The position numbers were made by a program, and so were the translations under genes. DNA of 64,000 nt from the NCBI GenBank assembly GCA_963835885.1, contig CAWIHF010000020.1:1-64000 (forward strand). Direction: 5' to 3'. The DNA is from Roseiarcus sp963835885. Lineage in GTDB: Bacteria; Pseudomonadota; Alphaproteobacteria; Rhizobiales; Beijerinckiaceae. Below, piece by piece: positions 1-8,540 of the stretch (the first letter of the stretch is position 1; every line of letters starts with the position of its first letter). The notes under the pieces were generated by a model. That model did not search any database, was not told the origin of the DNA, and saw only the letters and a program-made list of their open reading frames with translations.

Positions 1-1
1 T

Positions 2-313
2 GACCATAGCCGCACGCTCGGCCACGCGCCGATCATCGACCGCAACTTTCGCGCCCAGCATGACGTCAAAGCCGAATGGAAACGGGAGGTCGACAGGATG
101 AAGTTCATCCACATGCCCGACGCAAATGACGTCATCTATGATTTCCGCACCATGGTCGAACGCGTCAATGCTCGATTGAAGGACGAATTCGGCGCCAGGT
201 TCCTACGCGTGCGCGGCGCAACCAAGGTCAAATGCCATCTCATGTTCGGCATCGTCGCGCTCGCCGCCGATCAAATCCTCCGCGTCGCCAGCTTCAGGCC
301 AGCACCAGCCTGA
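2..313 (+). pseudogene. Transposase C-terminal fragment (DDE, IS5/IS1182-like), cut by window start
   Basis: The frame is open from the first bases of the window and ends at 313. The readable part holds the DDE_Tnp_1-type ending, with a VERVNARLKDEFG stretch (the final Glu region of the catalytic triad), then an RVRG motif and a KCHLMFGI motif typical of IS5/IS1182-like transposases. The upstream part lies outside the window, so whether the gene is complete cannot be told. The non-coding tail after it (about 314-375) runs directly into an IS481 transposase that lacks its own left end, so the two elements look abutted. Confidence 0.6.
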
Positions 314-400
314 GCCGCGCGCCCCCGCAAACCAAAACCACGGCAAATTCCTCGCCCTCAGGGAATTCTGCAAGAGGCTCCTTGGAGTGAGACCTGCGCG

Positions 401-1600
401 ATGGATGAGAGAATGCGATTTGTGATTGCGGCGAGCGAGGACGATGCTGTGATGAGCGCGGTTTGCGCCGAGTTCGGGATCAGCCGGCCGACCGGCTACA
501 AATGGCTTGGGCGCTATGGGGCGGAGGGGCTCGAGGGGCTGAAGGAGCGCAGCCGAGCGCCGCTGTCGCATGGCCGGGCGCGCGACGAGGCCGTGGTGGA
601 GGCGGTTCTGGCGCTGCGCGAGCGCCAACCGACCTGGGGTCCCAAGAAGCTGCGCAAGAAGCTTGGCGAGCGCTTGCCGGACATTGCGCCGCCGGCTGGG
701 AGCACGATCGGCGACTGGCTGCGCAAGGAGGGCTTGACCGAGCGACGGCGTCCCCGGCGGCGTTGCCCGCCCTCTTCTTCGCCGCTTGCGGCCGCCGACG
801 CGCCCAACGCGGTGTGGTGCGCCGACTTCAAGGGCTGGTTTACGACCGGCGACCGTCAGCGCTGCGATCCGCTGACGATCAGCGACGCGATGAGCCGCTA
901 TCTCTTGTGCTGCGAGGCGGTCGCGCAACCGGACGGCGCCCATGTCCGCCCGCTGTTCGAGGCGGCGTTCTGCGAGTTCGGGCTGCCTCTGGCGATCCGT
1001 TCGGACAATGGCCCGCCGTTCGCCTCGATCGGCGCCGGCGGACTGTCGCGGCTGGCGGTGTGGTGGATCAAGCTCGGCGTCAAGCCGGAGCGGATCAAAC
1101 CGGGCAAGCCGCAGCAGAACGGCCGCCATGAGCGCATGCATCGCACCCTGAAGGCCGAAACCGCCGATCCGCCGGCGGCGACGCTCGCCGAGCAGCAGCG
1201 CCGGTTCGACGGCTTCCGCGCCATCTACAATGACGAGCGTCCGCATGAGGCCTTGGGCTTCGAGACGCCGGCTTCGGTTTATCGGCCCTCCGACCGCGTC
1301 TACCCTTGCGCCTTGCGCGAGCCGAGCTATGCCGAGGGCGCCGCGGTGCGCCGGGTGCGTACAAACGGCGTGATCAAATGGGCCGGCGAGCTGATCTTCG
1401 TCAGCGAGGCCCTGATCGGCGAGCCTGTGGCGATCGAGGAGACCGAGGCGGGCGAATGGCTCGTGCGCTACGCCGACGTCGAGCTCGGATTCATCGACAA
1501 GAGCGGCCGTCTTCGCCGCCGGAAATTGTCGCCGCCGCCAGCCTGTGGACTTGTGGACGTGTGCCGCAGAGGCACGGAAAGGAGTTCGGCAATGAACTGA
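401..1600 (+). CDS. IS481-family transposase, 3' end displaced by a group II intron
   Basis: A helix-turn-helix region (residues about 15-45, FGISRPTGYKW) is followed by a DDE integrase core: WCADFKGWF for the first Asp, RSDNGPPF for the second, and the Glu in QNGRHERMHRTLK. This is the usual IS481 layout. The frame upstream of the ATG still encodes PWSETCA, which in relatives follows an initiator Met, so the natural start and left inverted repeat appear lost. The last 14 residues after Gly-Leu-Val-Asp (from 1559) are intron sequence. The true C-terminus lies at 3449-3508, beyond the intron. Probably still translated in this shortened form, with activity uncertain because the left end is missing. 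Confidence 0.8.
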   Translation: MDERMRFVIAASEDDAVMSAVCAEFGISRPTGYKWLGRYGAEGLEGLKERSRAPLSHGRARDEAVVEAVLALRERQPTWGPKKLRKKLGERLPDIAPPAGSTIGDWLRKEGLTERRRPRRRCPPSSSPLAAADAPNAVWCADFKGWFTTGDRQRCDPLTISDAMSRYLLCCEAVAQPDGAHVRPLFEAAFCEFGLPLAIRSDNGPPFASIGAGGLSRLAVWWIKLGVKPERIKPGKPQQNGRHERMHRTLKAETADPPAATLAEQQRRFDGFRAIYNDERPHEALGFETPASVYRPSDRVYPCALREPSYAEGAAVRRVRTNGVIKWAGELIFVSEALIGEPVAIEETEAGEWLVRYADVELGFIDKSGRLRRRKLSPPPACGLVDVCRRGTERSSAMN

Positions 1601-2111
1601 ACGCTGAACCGTGGCGTGAAGCTGCGCAGGAGATGATGGTAGGCCCATCGGGATCGGCTTTCAGGAGCAGGTCTCAAACCAGTCCGAGCTGCTGCGGTCA
1701 AAAGCCGTGGTGGTGAACGTCGGATCAAAAGTCCCGGGATGGATCTGGGGCAGGTGGGTGTCCGGAAGCCGAGCGGAAGCAAACCCTCGAAGACGCGTCG
1801 ATAACCATACGTGCCGTCAAAACCAGAGGCGGTCCACATCTCTGGGATCAGCCCGCCGAGAGCCTGATGACCGGGCGGGCGGCGACCGGCGTATAGGGGG
1901 CGGGAGCCGGACACAGGCTGTTGCGCGGAACTGCGGGAACCAGCTCTTGGATGCCAAGGGAGAAGCACAAGCGGCGCACACCGCGAGGCGAGAGTACCGA
2001 AGCCAAGAGCTGAGTTGGATCGGCCTATAGTAGCGAGGAAGGCTTCGTAATGGGGTTGGAGCGAAGGGGCCGAGTCAGGTGGTCGTAGGGATCGAAGCAA
2101 CTGGGAACAGG

Positions 2112-3371
2112 ATGACGACGACAAATACGACGAACAAGCCCTTCTTGATCGAGAAGTGGCGAGTGTACGAAGCCTATAAAGCGGTCAAATCCAACCAGGG
2201 TGCGGCCGGCGTGGATGGTCAGACGATCGAGGCATTCGAGGCCGACTTGAAGGGAAACCTTTATAAAATCTGGAATCGGATGAGCTCGGGAACCTACTTT
2301 CCGCCGCCAGTCCGCGCTGTCTCCATTCCTAAGAAGAGTGGGGGCGAAAGGATTTTGGGTGTGCCCACCGTAAGCGACCGGATCGCGCAGATGGTGGTCA
2401 AACAACTGATTGAGCCGGATCTCGATCCCATATTCCTGTCGGACTCCTACGGCTACAGGCCGAATAAATCGGCGCTGGATGCGGTAGGCGTCACGCGCAA
2501 GCGGTGCTGGAAATATGACTGGGTCCTTGAATTCGACATCAAAGGTCTGTTCGACAACATCACGCACGACCTGCTGCTTAAGGCCGTTCGGAAACATGTG
2601 AAGTGCAAGTGGGCGCTGATCTATATCGAAAGATGGCTGACAGCGCCCATGGAACAGGACGGAACAACGATCGCGCGAGATCGCGGCACCCCACAAGGGG
2701 GCGTGATCAGCCCGATCCTTGCCAACCTGTTCCTGCATTACGCATTCGATCTCTGGATGCGGCGGGCCTACCCGGACCTCCCATGGTGTCGGTACGCGGA
2801 TGATGGGCTGGTTCATTGCCGAACTGAGCACGAAGCGGAAGCGGTCAAGACCGCGCTCCAAGCCCGGTTGTCGGAATGTCGGCTCGAACTGCATCCCACC
2901 AAAACAAGGATCGTCTACTGCAAGGTCACAGGCCACCGGGGCATGTACCCGAACGTCAAGTTTGACTTTCTCGGGTACTGCTTCCGGCCCCGACGGGTCC
3001 TGCGTCCGTCAGACCGAAAGGTGGTCGGCGGATTCACGCCGGCGGTGAGTTCCACGGCACTGAAGGCGATGCGCGCGGCGATCCGGGACTTGAACATTCG
3101 GCGAAGTACGCAGGTGTCGTTGGCCGACATCGCCCGGAAGCTCAATCCGCTCCTTCGGGGGTGGATTGCCTATTACGGGCGGTACACGCCCTCGGCGCTG
3201 TCCGCACTGTTCCGGTACGTAAATCTTACGCTACTGGCCTGGGTGCGACGGAAGTTCAAGCGCTACAAGGGGCACAAAGTTCGCGCCGCCGGCTTCGTTG
3301 AAAAGCTGGAACGAACACGCCCTGACCTCTTCGTGCACTGGCGTCTCGGCATGACCGGCGCGTTTGCCTGA
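2112..3371 (+). CDS. ltrA: Group II intron-encoded reverse transcriptase/maturase
   Basis: A protein of about 419 residues with a retroviral-type reverse transcriptase domain. It contains GVDGQTIEAF near residue 35, RPLG-region equivalents, DIKGLFDNI (RT motif A), GTPQGGVISPILAN and the catalytic YADD box near residue 225. A C-terminal maturase X domain follows (LRGWIAYYGRY). No C-terminal HNH endonuclease motif is visible. The ATG at 2112 is chosen because upstream in-frame codons lie in intron RNA structure. The protein helps its host intron fold and splice and reverse-transcribes it at new target sites. Confidence 0.93.
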   Translation: MTTTNTTNKPFLIEKWRVYEAYKAVKSNQGAAGVDGQTIEAFEADLKGNLYKIWNRMSSGTYFPPPVRAVSIPKKSGGERILGVPTVSDRIAQMVVKQLIEPDLDPIFLSDSYGYRPNKSALDAVGVTRKRCWKYDWVLEFDIKGLFDNITHDLLLKAVRKHVKCKWALIYIERWLTAPMEQDGTTIARDRGTPQGGVISPILANLFLHYAFDLWMRRAYPDLPWCRYADDGLVHCRTEHEAEAVKTALQARLSECRLELHPTKTRIVYCKVTGHRGMYPNVKFDFLGYCFRPRRVLRPSDRKVVGGFTPAVSSTALKAMRAAIRDLNIRRSTQVSLADIARKLNPLLRGWIAYYGRYTPSALSALFRYVNLTLLAWVRRKFKRYKGHKVRAAGFVEKLERTRPDLFVHWRLGMTGAFA

Positions 3372-3447
3372 TGGGAGCCCAGTGAGGCGAGAGTCTCACG
3401 CTGGGTTCTGCGAGAGGCTGGCGGTGCAACTCCGCCGGCCTACTCAC
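3371..3447 (+). ncRNA. Group II intron domains V and VI
   Basis: Immediately after the maturase stop the RNA can fold into a 34-nt domain V hairpin. It starts at GAGCCCAGTGAGG, has a short bulged region (CGAGAG) and closes with CTCACGCTGGGTTC. A second stem follows (domain VI, GGCTGGCGG...CCGCCGGCC) and ends in CTACTCAC, which would hold the branch-point adenosine. These are the catalytic core and lariat site of a group II intron. Confidence 0.75.
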
Positions 3448-3448
3448 C

Positions 3449-3575
3449 AACGCTGCGCATTGCCCACAGGGTCCACAGGCGCAGCAGCAGCAACAACCGG
3501 CCACGTAAGTGGCCAAAAGTGTCAACCATGTATCCGGTCCAAAGTGTACACCATCAATCCGGTTGCACACACGGC
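3449..3575 (+). mobile_element. IS481 3' exon and right end
   Basis: From 3449 the sequence encodes the Gln-rich transposase tail (stop at 3506-3508). It then shows two related short segments, one around 3517-3541 (AAGTGTCAACCATGTATCCGG) and one around 3541-3566 (AAGTGTACACCATCAATCCGG). These resemble the terminal repeats of IS481-type elements. No matching inverted copy is seen at the left side (314-400), so the element is probably one-ended. Confidence 0.5.
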
Positions 3576-3710
3576 GCCTCGAAGCGCGATGTGTGCATGC
3601 CGTTGCGTCGGGAGAGGGGGACGCGGCCGCCTTGAAAGGCGACGTAACGGACGCCACATCGGCCACGAAGAGTCCCTGTCCCCCTGGATTGCAACAGAAG
3701 GAGCCGTTCC

Positions 3711-4226
3711 ATGGCCAATTTCACTGAGCGCGCGGTTCTTGCCGGCGGTTGTTTCTGGGGCATGCAGGACCTGATCCGCCGCATTCCGGGGGTCATTTCG
3801 ACGCGCGTCGGCTATACCGGCGGCGAAGTGCCCAACGCGACCTACCGCAATCATGGCAATCATGCCGAGGCGATCGAGATCGTCTTCGACCCGGCGAAAG
3901 TCAGCTACCGCAAGCTCCTGGAGTTCTTCTTCCAGATCCATGATCCGACGACCCGCAACCGCCAGGGCAACGACGTCGGCGCCAGCTATCGTTCGGCGAT
4001 CTTCTTCACCGATGACGAACAGAAGCGGGTGGCTCTCGACACCATCGCCGACGTCGAAGCCTCCGGCCTGTGGCCGGGCAAGGTGGTGACGGAAGTGGCG
4101 GCGGCCGGCCCGTTCTGGGAAGCCGAGCCGGAGCATCAGGATTATCTCGAGCGTTATCCGAACGGCTATACCTGCCACTTCGTCCGGCCGAACTGGGTCC
4201 TGCCCAAGCGGGCCGCTGCGGAGTAG
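3711..4226 (+). CDS. msrA: Peptide-methionine (S)-S-oxide reductase MsrA
   Basis: A 171-residue protein, normal for MsrA, which reduces methionine-S-sulfoxide in oxidised proteins. The catalytic GCFWG motif sits at residues 13-17, and YTGG (35-38), FEIHDPTT-like FFQIHDPTT and the EHQDYLERYP segment complete the family pattern. A purine-rich ribosome site (AGAAGGAG) precedes the ATG. It follows the mobile island directly and is transcribed alone; the next real gene begins about 850 bases further on. Confidence 0.95.
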   Translation: MANFTERAVLAGGCFWGMQDLIRRIPGVISTRVGYTGGEVPNATYRNHGNHAEAIEIVFDPAKVSYRKLLEFFFQIHDPTTRNRQGNDVGASYRSAIFFTDDEQKRVALDTIADVEASGLWPGKVVTEVAAAGPFWEAEPEHQDYLERYPNGYTCHFVRPNWVLPKRAAAE

Positions 4227-4310
4227 GGTCAGGGCGGTCGGTCCTGCCGGCGAACGCGAGCCCAGGCTAAACAACTCCGAGAAATTGCGCTAAGATCGCT
4301 GACTTGCGTC

Positions 4311-4520
4311 GTGTCGCGGAAGGCCGCGGCTTTTGGCTCGGCCTATTTGCAGCTGTTCGCTCACCGCCAGCTTTTGGGCCGGACGGTTCGCGAGTCGGCG
4401 CCGGAAGTCGAGCGCCAGGGTTTCTTCGAATTGCTCGATCAGGTCTACGCCACCGGCCAGGCTTATCGAGCCGACGGCGCCCCCATCCGGCGCACGCCGG
4501 CGCGAAGCCGCACACGCTGC
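4311..4520 (+). pseudogene. PAS-domain fragment of a sensor kinase
   Basis: About 60 codons read like a piece of a PAS sensor domain: LLGRTVRESAPEVE, then GFFELLDQVYATGQAYRADG. Neither an N-terminal nor a kinase part adjoins it, and the frame becomes meaningless after about 4500. It is most likely a relic of a larger hybrid kinase gene. The rest of 4227-5082 shows no other coding signal. Confidence 0.45.
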
Positions 4521-4860
4521 GGAGCAGCGCTCGGACGTTCTGAATGCACAAATTCCTTCGCCGCCTGCGACTATGATACAACTTGATCGGAGTCTGCGCT
4601 AGAACAAAAAGTGTACAAATAGTCGGATCCATGGTATGCATGTTTATTCACCTCGAGTTGGGGGGCAGCGGGGGAAGGAAAGGGTCGGCTGGAAAGCTGG
4701 AAATGCTGTCGCAAAACCTTGAAAAGGTGGATTCTGCCCTCGCAAGCGACGGTGCGGCCGGCGAACAACTCCGGCCACGTCGGATCGCCTTCCCGAGCTT
4801 ACGGAGTTGCGTAATTCCCAGCCAGGCGACAAAGACGGCGGGGTTCGGTTCCACCGACCT

Positions 4861-4948
4861 CATCCTGAGGCGCCCTTTGTCGAAGGCAAAGGGCGTCGAA
4901 GGATGCTCGCTGGCCTCGAGCGCCCTTCGAGACGCCAGCTTCGCTGGC
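4861..4948. repeat. Palindromic intergenic repeat (REP-like)
   Basis: CATCCT (4861-4866) pairs with AGGATG (4900-4905). Inside, CGCCCTTTG (4871-4879) pairs perfectly with CAAAGGGCG (4887-4895) around a 7-base loop. A second hairpin with GCCAGC and GCTGGC arms lies near 4934-4948. A CCTCATCCTGAGG-type core is common between genes in Hyphomicrobiales. Only one copy was recognised in this window. Confidence 0.5.
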
Positions 4949-5082
4949 TCCTCTGGGCGGCGGGAGGCTTGGGAGTTGCGAGTTGCAGGATCTGGCGCCC
5001 AATCGATTGAAAACGTTGAGCCGCCGGCGGATTCGGCGAAGGCCGGATCATAGCCTTCCTTGCTGAGCGGACGGGGAGCGAG

Positions 5083-6204
5083 GTGACGTTCAAAACAATC
5101 GCTGTCCTGGGCCTTGGCAAGGTCGGCCATCTCGCTGCAGAACTCCTGACCGAGGCCGGATTCGCGGTGACGGGCTTCAACTCGCGCCCGTTCGGCGATA
5201 CGCCGTTTCCCGCCCGCGTCGCGGATTTCTCAGATGCCGAAGCGGTCCGGCGGGAGCTCGCCGGACAGGAGGCGGTGCTGTCCTGCTTGCCCTACGCGTT
5301 CAACAAGGTCGTCGCCTCGGCCGCCCACGCGCTCGGCGCCCACTACTTCGACCTCACCGAGGACGTGTCGACGACGCGGCACATCCGCAGCCTCGCGGAG
5401 AGCGGGAAAGGCGTCATGGCGCCGCAGTGTGGCCTTGCGCCCGGGTTTATCGCGATCGTGGGAGCGGACCTCGCCGGGCGGTTCGAGCGCGTGCGCTCGA
5501 TCCGGATGCGGGTCGGCGCGTTGCCGCAGCACCCGACCGGCATGCTCGGCTACGCTTTCAACTGGTCCCCCGAAGGCGTCGTCAACGAGTACCTCAACGA
5601 TTGCGAGGTCATCGAGGAGGGCGTGCAGAAGACCGTTTCGGCAATGGAATGGCTGGAGACGGTCTATATCGACGGCGTCAGGCTCGAGGCGTTCACGACG
5701 TCGGGCGGGATCGGCACGATGTGCGAAACCTACGCTGGGCGCGTCGATAATCTCGACTACAAGACCATGCGCTATCCTGGCCATGCCGCGCTGATGAACT
5801 TCTTCTTCCACGAACTCTTGATGCGCGAGGACCGCGTCGCGGCCGGCCGGGTCCTCACCAACGCCAAGCCGCCCGTCGACGACGACGTGGTCTATCTCCA
5901 TGTGGCGGCGGAGGGATGGGCCGGCGGGCGCCTCAGCCGACGGGAATTCGTCCGAGCCTATTACCCGGTCGAAATCCGCGGGAAACTGCGGACCGCCATC
6001 GCCTGGACGACGGCGGGATCCGCCGCCGCCGTGATCGAAATGGTGCAGTCCGGTGCTTTGCCCGATCGGGGCTTTCTCAAGCAGGAAAGCGTGCCGCTCG
6101 AGTCTTTTCTGGCGACGCGCTTCGGCCGGCTTTACGAGGAAGGCTGCCGCCGCGAGCGGCGACCGTCAGGGGTGATGCCGACATCAGCGCGGTGCCGGCA
6201 ATGA
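5083..6204 (+). CDS. Saccharopine dehydrogenase-like NAD(P)-binding protein
   Basis: The product has 373 residues with an N-terminal Rossmann motif VLGLGKVGHLAAELL (residues 7-21). It is followed by the saccharopine dehydrogenase catalytic/C-terminal fold, with DLTEDV, APQCGLAPGF and TSGGIGTMCETYAGRV. GTG at 5083 is chosen because the Rossmann strand begins within seven residues and GGGGAGCGAG precedes it. The family includes saccharopine, carboxynorspermidine and lysine-related dehydrogenases, and the exact substrate cannot be read from sequence. It is a single gene convergent with metA, with 7 bases between the stops. Confidence 0.75.
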   Translation: MTFKTIAVLGLGKVGHLAAELLTEAGFAVTGFNSRPFGDTPFPARVADFSDAEAVRRELAGQEAVLSCLPYAFNKVVASAAHALGAHYFDLTEDVSTTRHIRSLAESGKGVMAPQCGLAPGFIAIVGADLAGRFERVRSIRMRVGALPQHPTGMLGYAFNWSPEGVVNEYLNDCEVIEEGVQKTVSAMEWLETVYIDGVRLEAFTTSGGIGTMCETYAGRVDNLDYKTMRYPGHAALMNFFFHELLMREDRVAAGRVLTNAKPPVDDDVVYLHVAAEGWAGGRLSRREFVRAYYPVEIRGKLRTAIAWTTAGSAAAVIEMVQSGALPDRGFLKQESVPLESFLATRFGRLYEEGCRRERRPSGVMPTSARCRQ

Positions 6205-6211
6205 CAGCGTC

Positions 6212-7192
6212 TCACTCAGCCGGATTCGGATGGGGGATGTCCTCGATGTTGTAAGGGGTCGCCTCGTACACCGCCTTGATCCAGTTAGTGTAGATATAGG
6301 CGGTGTGCCGCCAGAGGTTGGGCGCGGCGCGCGACGGGTCGTCGTCCGGGAAATAGTGCCGCGGCAGCGGATAATTCGGGTCCTCCGAGCTGTCGCGGCG
6401 GTACTCTGCTCCGAGCGTGTCGGTCTCATATTCGGGATGGTTCATCACATAGGTACGCCGCGGAAACAGCGCCCCCCCCTCGTTGTAAGGCGCCGATTCG
6501 ACCAGCATGTTGGGGCCCGCCTCTTCCGAGTCCGCAACGATCTCGAGCGCCGCCACCTTCAGAATGTCGTTGCGCCTGGGACTCTTCCACCGGGAGACGG
6601 GAACCGGGAACCGGTCGGGGAAGCCGAACAGAAGTCCTGTCCTGTCGGAGATCAGGCGATGCTCGAACAGGCCGAACAGCTTCTGCTCCCCTTTGTGGCT
6701 GTCGATGTCGTGAAAGAATTTGAGCGCCGCCTTCGCCCCCCAGCAGAGGAAAAGGGACGAAAATGCATGCGTCGTCGACCATCGCAGGACATCGACGACC
6801 TCGGGCCAAAAATCCTCCTGTTCGACGCGCGGCTTTAGCGCGTTGACGCCGGTGACGACGAGACCGTCGAATTTCCTGTGTTTGACGTCACTGAAGGCGC
6901 TGTAGAATTTGCGGATATGCTCGGCCGGGGTATTGCGAGTCCGCCGTCCGGCTGCAACGCCCTCGACGTAACTGTCCGTCGCGACGAAGCTCAGATGGAC
7001 CTGGAGCATCGTGTTGCCGAGCCACAGGGCCAATTGTCGCTCAGTCGAGATCTTGTCCGCCATCAGATTGATGATCGCGATTTCGAGCGGACGGATGTCC
7101 TGATGCTCGGCGCGGATCTGCTCGATCGCCAGCGGACTGCCGAGAGAGGGAAGAAACGGGTGGATCTCGTGGCTGTGGATGATGACGGGCAT
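6212..7192 (-). CDS. metA: Homoserine O-acyltransferase MetA
   Basis: Activates homoserine by O-acylation for methionine synthesis. Motifs include the catalytic Cys in LFLCWGAKAALKFFH and the His/Glu pair in YVMNHPEYE, both in the class-I glutaminase-like fold. The length of 326 residues is usual. The start at 7192 (MPVIIHS) fits homologues; an upstream GTG-type extension has no conserved residues. Whether the acyl donor is succinyl- or acetyl-CoA cannot be told from the name. The leader (7193-7310) holds a GTGGC...GCCAC hairpin but no convincing SAM riboswitch. Confidence 0.93.
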   Translation of the reverse strand: MPVIIHSHEIHPFLPSLGSPLAIEQIRAEHQDIRPLEIAIINLMADKISTERQLALWLGNTMLQVHLSFVATDSYVEGVAAGRRTRNTPAEHIRKFYSAFSDVKHRKFDGLVVTGVNALKPRVEQEDFWPEVVDVLRWSTTHAFSSLFLCWGAKAALKFFHDIDSHKGEQKLFGLFEHRLISDRTGLLFGFPDRFPVPVSRWKSPRRNDILKVAALEIVADSEEAGPNMLVESAPYNEGGALFPRRTYVMNHPEYETDTLGAEYRRDSSEDPNYPLPRHYFPDDDPSRAAPNLWRHTAYIYTNWIKAVYEATPYNIEDIPHPNPAE

Positions 7193-7336
7193 TGCGACGG
7201 CTCGAATTGAACCCGGCTCTGTGGCATCGGCGAGCCACGAACGCAATCGTTTATTGAATCGATTCTCGCATTGAAACTGCGGATTGACTTTTGATCTGTG
7301 GACGCCCGCTCTTGCCGACCGGGCAGGCGCCCGCGG

Positions 7337-8539
7337 TCACGCGCTCGCCGGGTTGGCGCGGCGCTGCTGCAGGAGGGCGCGATAAATTTCGTCGTCGCCG
7401 CAGAGGCCGGCCATCCGGCCGAGCTGGTCGACCAGAACGATCGGATTACCCGAGGCGCTGCGCAGCGCGATCGCCGAGCGCATTTTCAGATCGATTGGCG
7501 CGATGACGACATCGAAGCCCGGCGGGGCCGACGTCTCGCCGGTCGCTCCGTCCGCCTTGGCCAGCGTCCCGGCCGCCCCGTCCAGCGTGACGCCGATTGG
7601 GCGGTCGGCGTCGTCGAGCCGCAGGCGAATTCGGCCGCGCTCGTCGAGATGCACCTCGTTGTCGACGCGCCTGAGCGCGGCTGCCGGGGTCATCAGGGCG
7701 CCGCCGCGCAAGACGTTCAGCGGGTTCATGTGTTTGACGAATTCGGCGACATAGGCGTTGGCCGGACGCAGAAGAATATCCTCAGCCGCGCCGCACTGGA
7801 CGATGCGTCCGCCTTCGAGAATGGCGATCCGGTTGCCGATCTTGAGCGCCTCGTCGAGATCGTGGCTGACGAAAATGATGGTCTTCCTGAGGTCCTTCTG
7901 CAACGCCAGCAGTTCGTCCTGCAGCTTGTCGCGAATAAGCGGATCGAGCGCCGAGAATGGTTCGTCCATCAGGAGAATGTCGGCGTCGGTGGCGAAGGCG
8001 CGCGCGAGGCCGACCCGCTGCTGCATTCCGCCCGACAGTTCGTGGCCAAACTTGCCCGCCCATTGCGTGAGGCCGACCATGGCGAGCTTGTCGGCCACGA
8101 TCCGGTCGATCTCCGCTTTCGGCATGCGGCGGAGTTCGAGGCCGAAAGCGACGTTCTCGGCGACCGTCCGCCACGGCAACAGGGCGAACTGCTGGAACAC
8201 CATCGCTATGCGGCTCGTGCGCAGCAGTCTGAGTTGATCGACGCTGCAATGCGCGACGTCGATGGCGCCGTCGCCGTGGCGCACCAGAACTTTGCCGCGG
8301 GCGACGGCGTTCAGTCCGTTGACGGCCCGCAGGATGGTCGACTTGCCGGAGCCGGAAAGCCCCATCAGGACGCAAATCTCGCCGGGTTCGATCGCGAGGT
8401 CCACGCCGGCTGCGCCGAGAACGACGCCCGTCGCCTTGAGGATCTCGTCGCGGGTCGCCCCCCGGTCGGCCAGTCCAAGCGCCTCGGCCTGCCTCGCTCC
8501 AAAGACAATGTCGACATGCTCGAAGACGACCGCCGACAT
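7337..8539 (-). CDS. choV: Choline/betaine ABC transporter ATP-binding protein
   Basis: ATPase of a quaternary-amine importer. Walker A GLSGSGKSTILRAVNG is near residues 59-74, the Q-loop is MVFQQFALLPWRTVAENV, the signature is ELSGGMQQRVGLARA and Walker B is ILLMDEPFSALDPL. After the ABC domain, about 120 residues form the CBS-like regulatory tail seen in ProV/ChoV. It is the last gene of a minus-strand operon choX-choW-choV, one base after choW. The N-terminal choV segment with FGARQAEAL is also typical of this subfamily. Confidence 0.92.
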   Translation of the reverse strand: MSAVVFEHVDIVFGARQAEALGLADRGATRDEILKATGVVLGAAGVDLAIEPGEICVLMGLSGSGKSTILRAVNGLNAVARGKVLVRHGDGAIDVAHCSVDQLRLLRTSRIAMVFQQFALLPWRTVAENVAFGLELRRMPKAEIDRIVADKLAMVGLTQWAGKFGHELSGGMQQRVGLARAFATDADILLMDEPFSALDPLIRDKLQDELLALQKDLRKTIIFVSHDLDEALKIGNRIAILEGGRIVQCGAAEDILLRPANAYVAEFVKHMNPLNVLRGGALMTPAAALRRVDNEVHLDERGRIRLRLDDADRPIGVTLDGAAGTLAKADGATGETSAPPGFDVVIAPIDLKMRSAIALRSASGNPIVLVDQLGRMAGLCGDDEIYRALLQQRRANPASA

Positions 8540-8540
8540 C

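Larger units (their letters stand above)
1559..3448 (+). mobile_element. Group II intron inserted in the IS481 transposase gene
   Basis: The left edge is placed at GTGTG (1559), matching the GUGYG 5' consensus. A structured non-coding region (domains I-III, about 1559-2100) precedes a maturase frame. A domain V hairpin and a domain VI stem ending in CTACTCAC follow at about 3371-3447. Joining base 1558 to base 3449 restores the transposase frame, GLVD then NAAHCPQGPQ and five Gln, ending at TAA 3506-3508. The right boundary is uncertain by one base: the AY rule favours 3447, whereas the restored frame favours 3448. The element looks complete, with domain V and a maturase carrying an intact YADD. 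Confidence 0.85.

Noticed and set aside
203..1648. Long minus-strand open frame opposite the IS481 transposase
   Set aside because: It is the antisense shadow of a well-supported transposase, has Arg/Ala-rich composition without motifs and no ribosome site.
1468..2124. Minus-strand 218-codon frame over the intron 5' region
   Set aside because: It lies in group II intron RNA structure. Such frames are commonly misannotated as proteins; it has no family motifs.
4583..5053. Plus-strand 156-codon frame between msrA and the saccharopine dehydrogenase-like gene
   Set aside because: It runs through a palindromic REP-like repeat and has no ribosome site or motif.
7193..7310. SAM riboswitch before metA
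   Set aside because: Only a simple GTGGC...GCCAC hairpin is visible. The conserved pseudoknot core of the SAM-II class could not be traced. A covariance-model search would decide.
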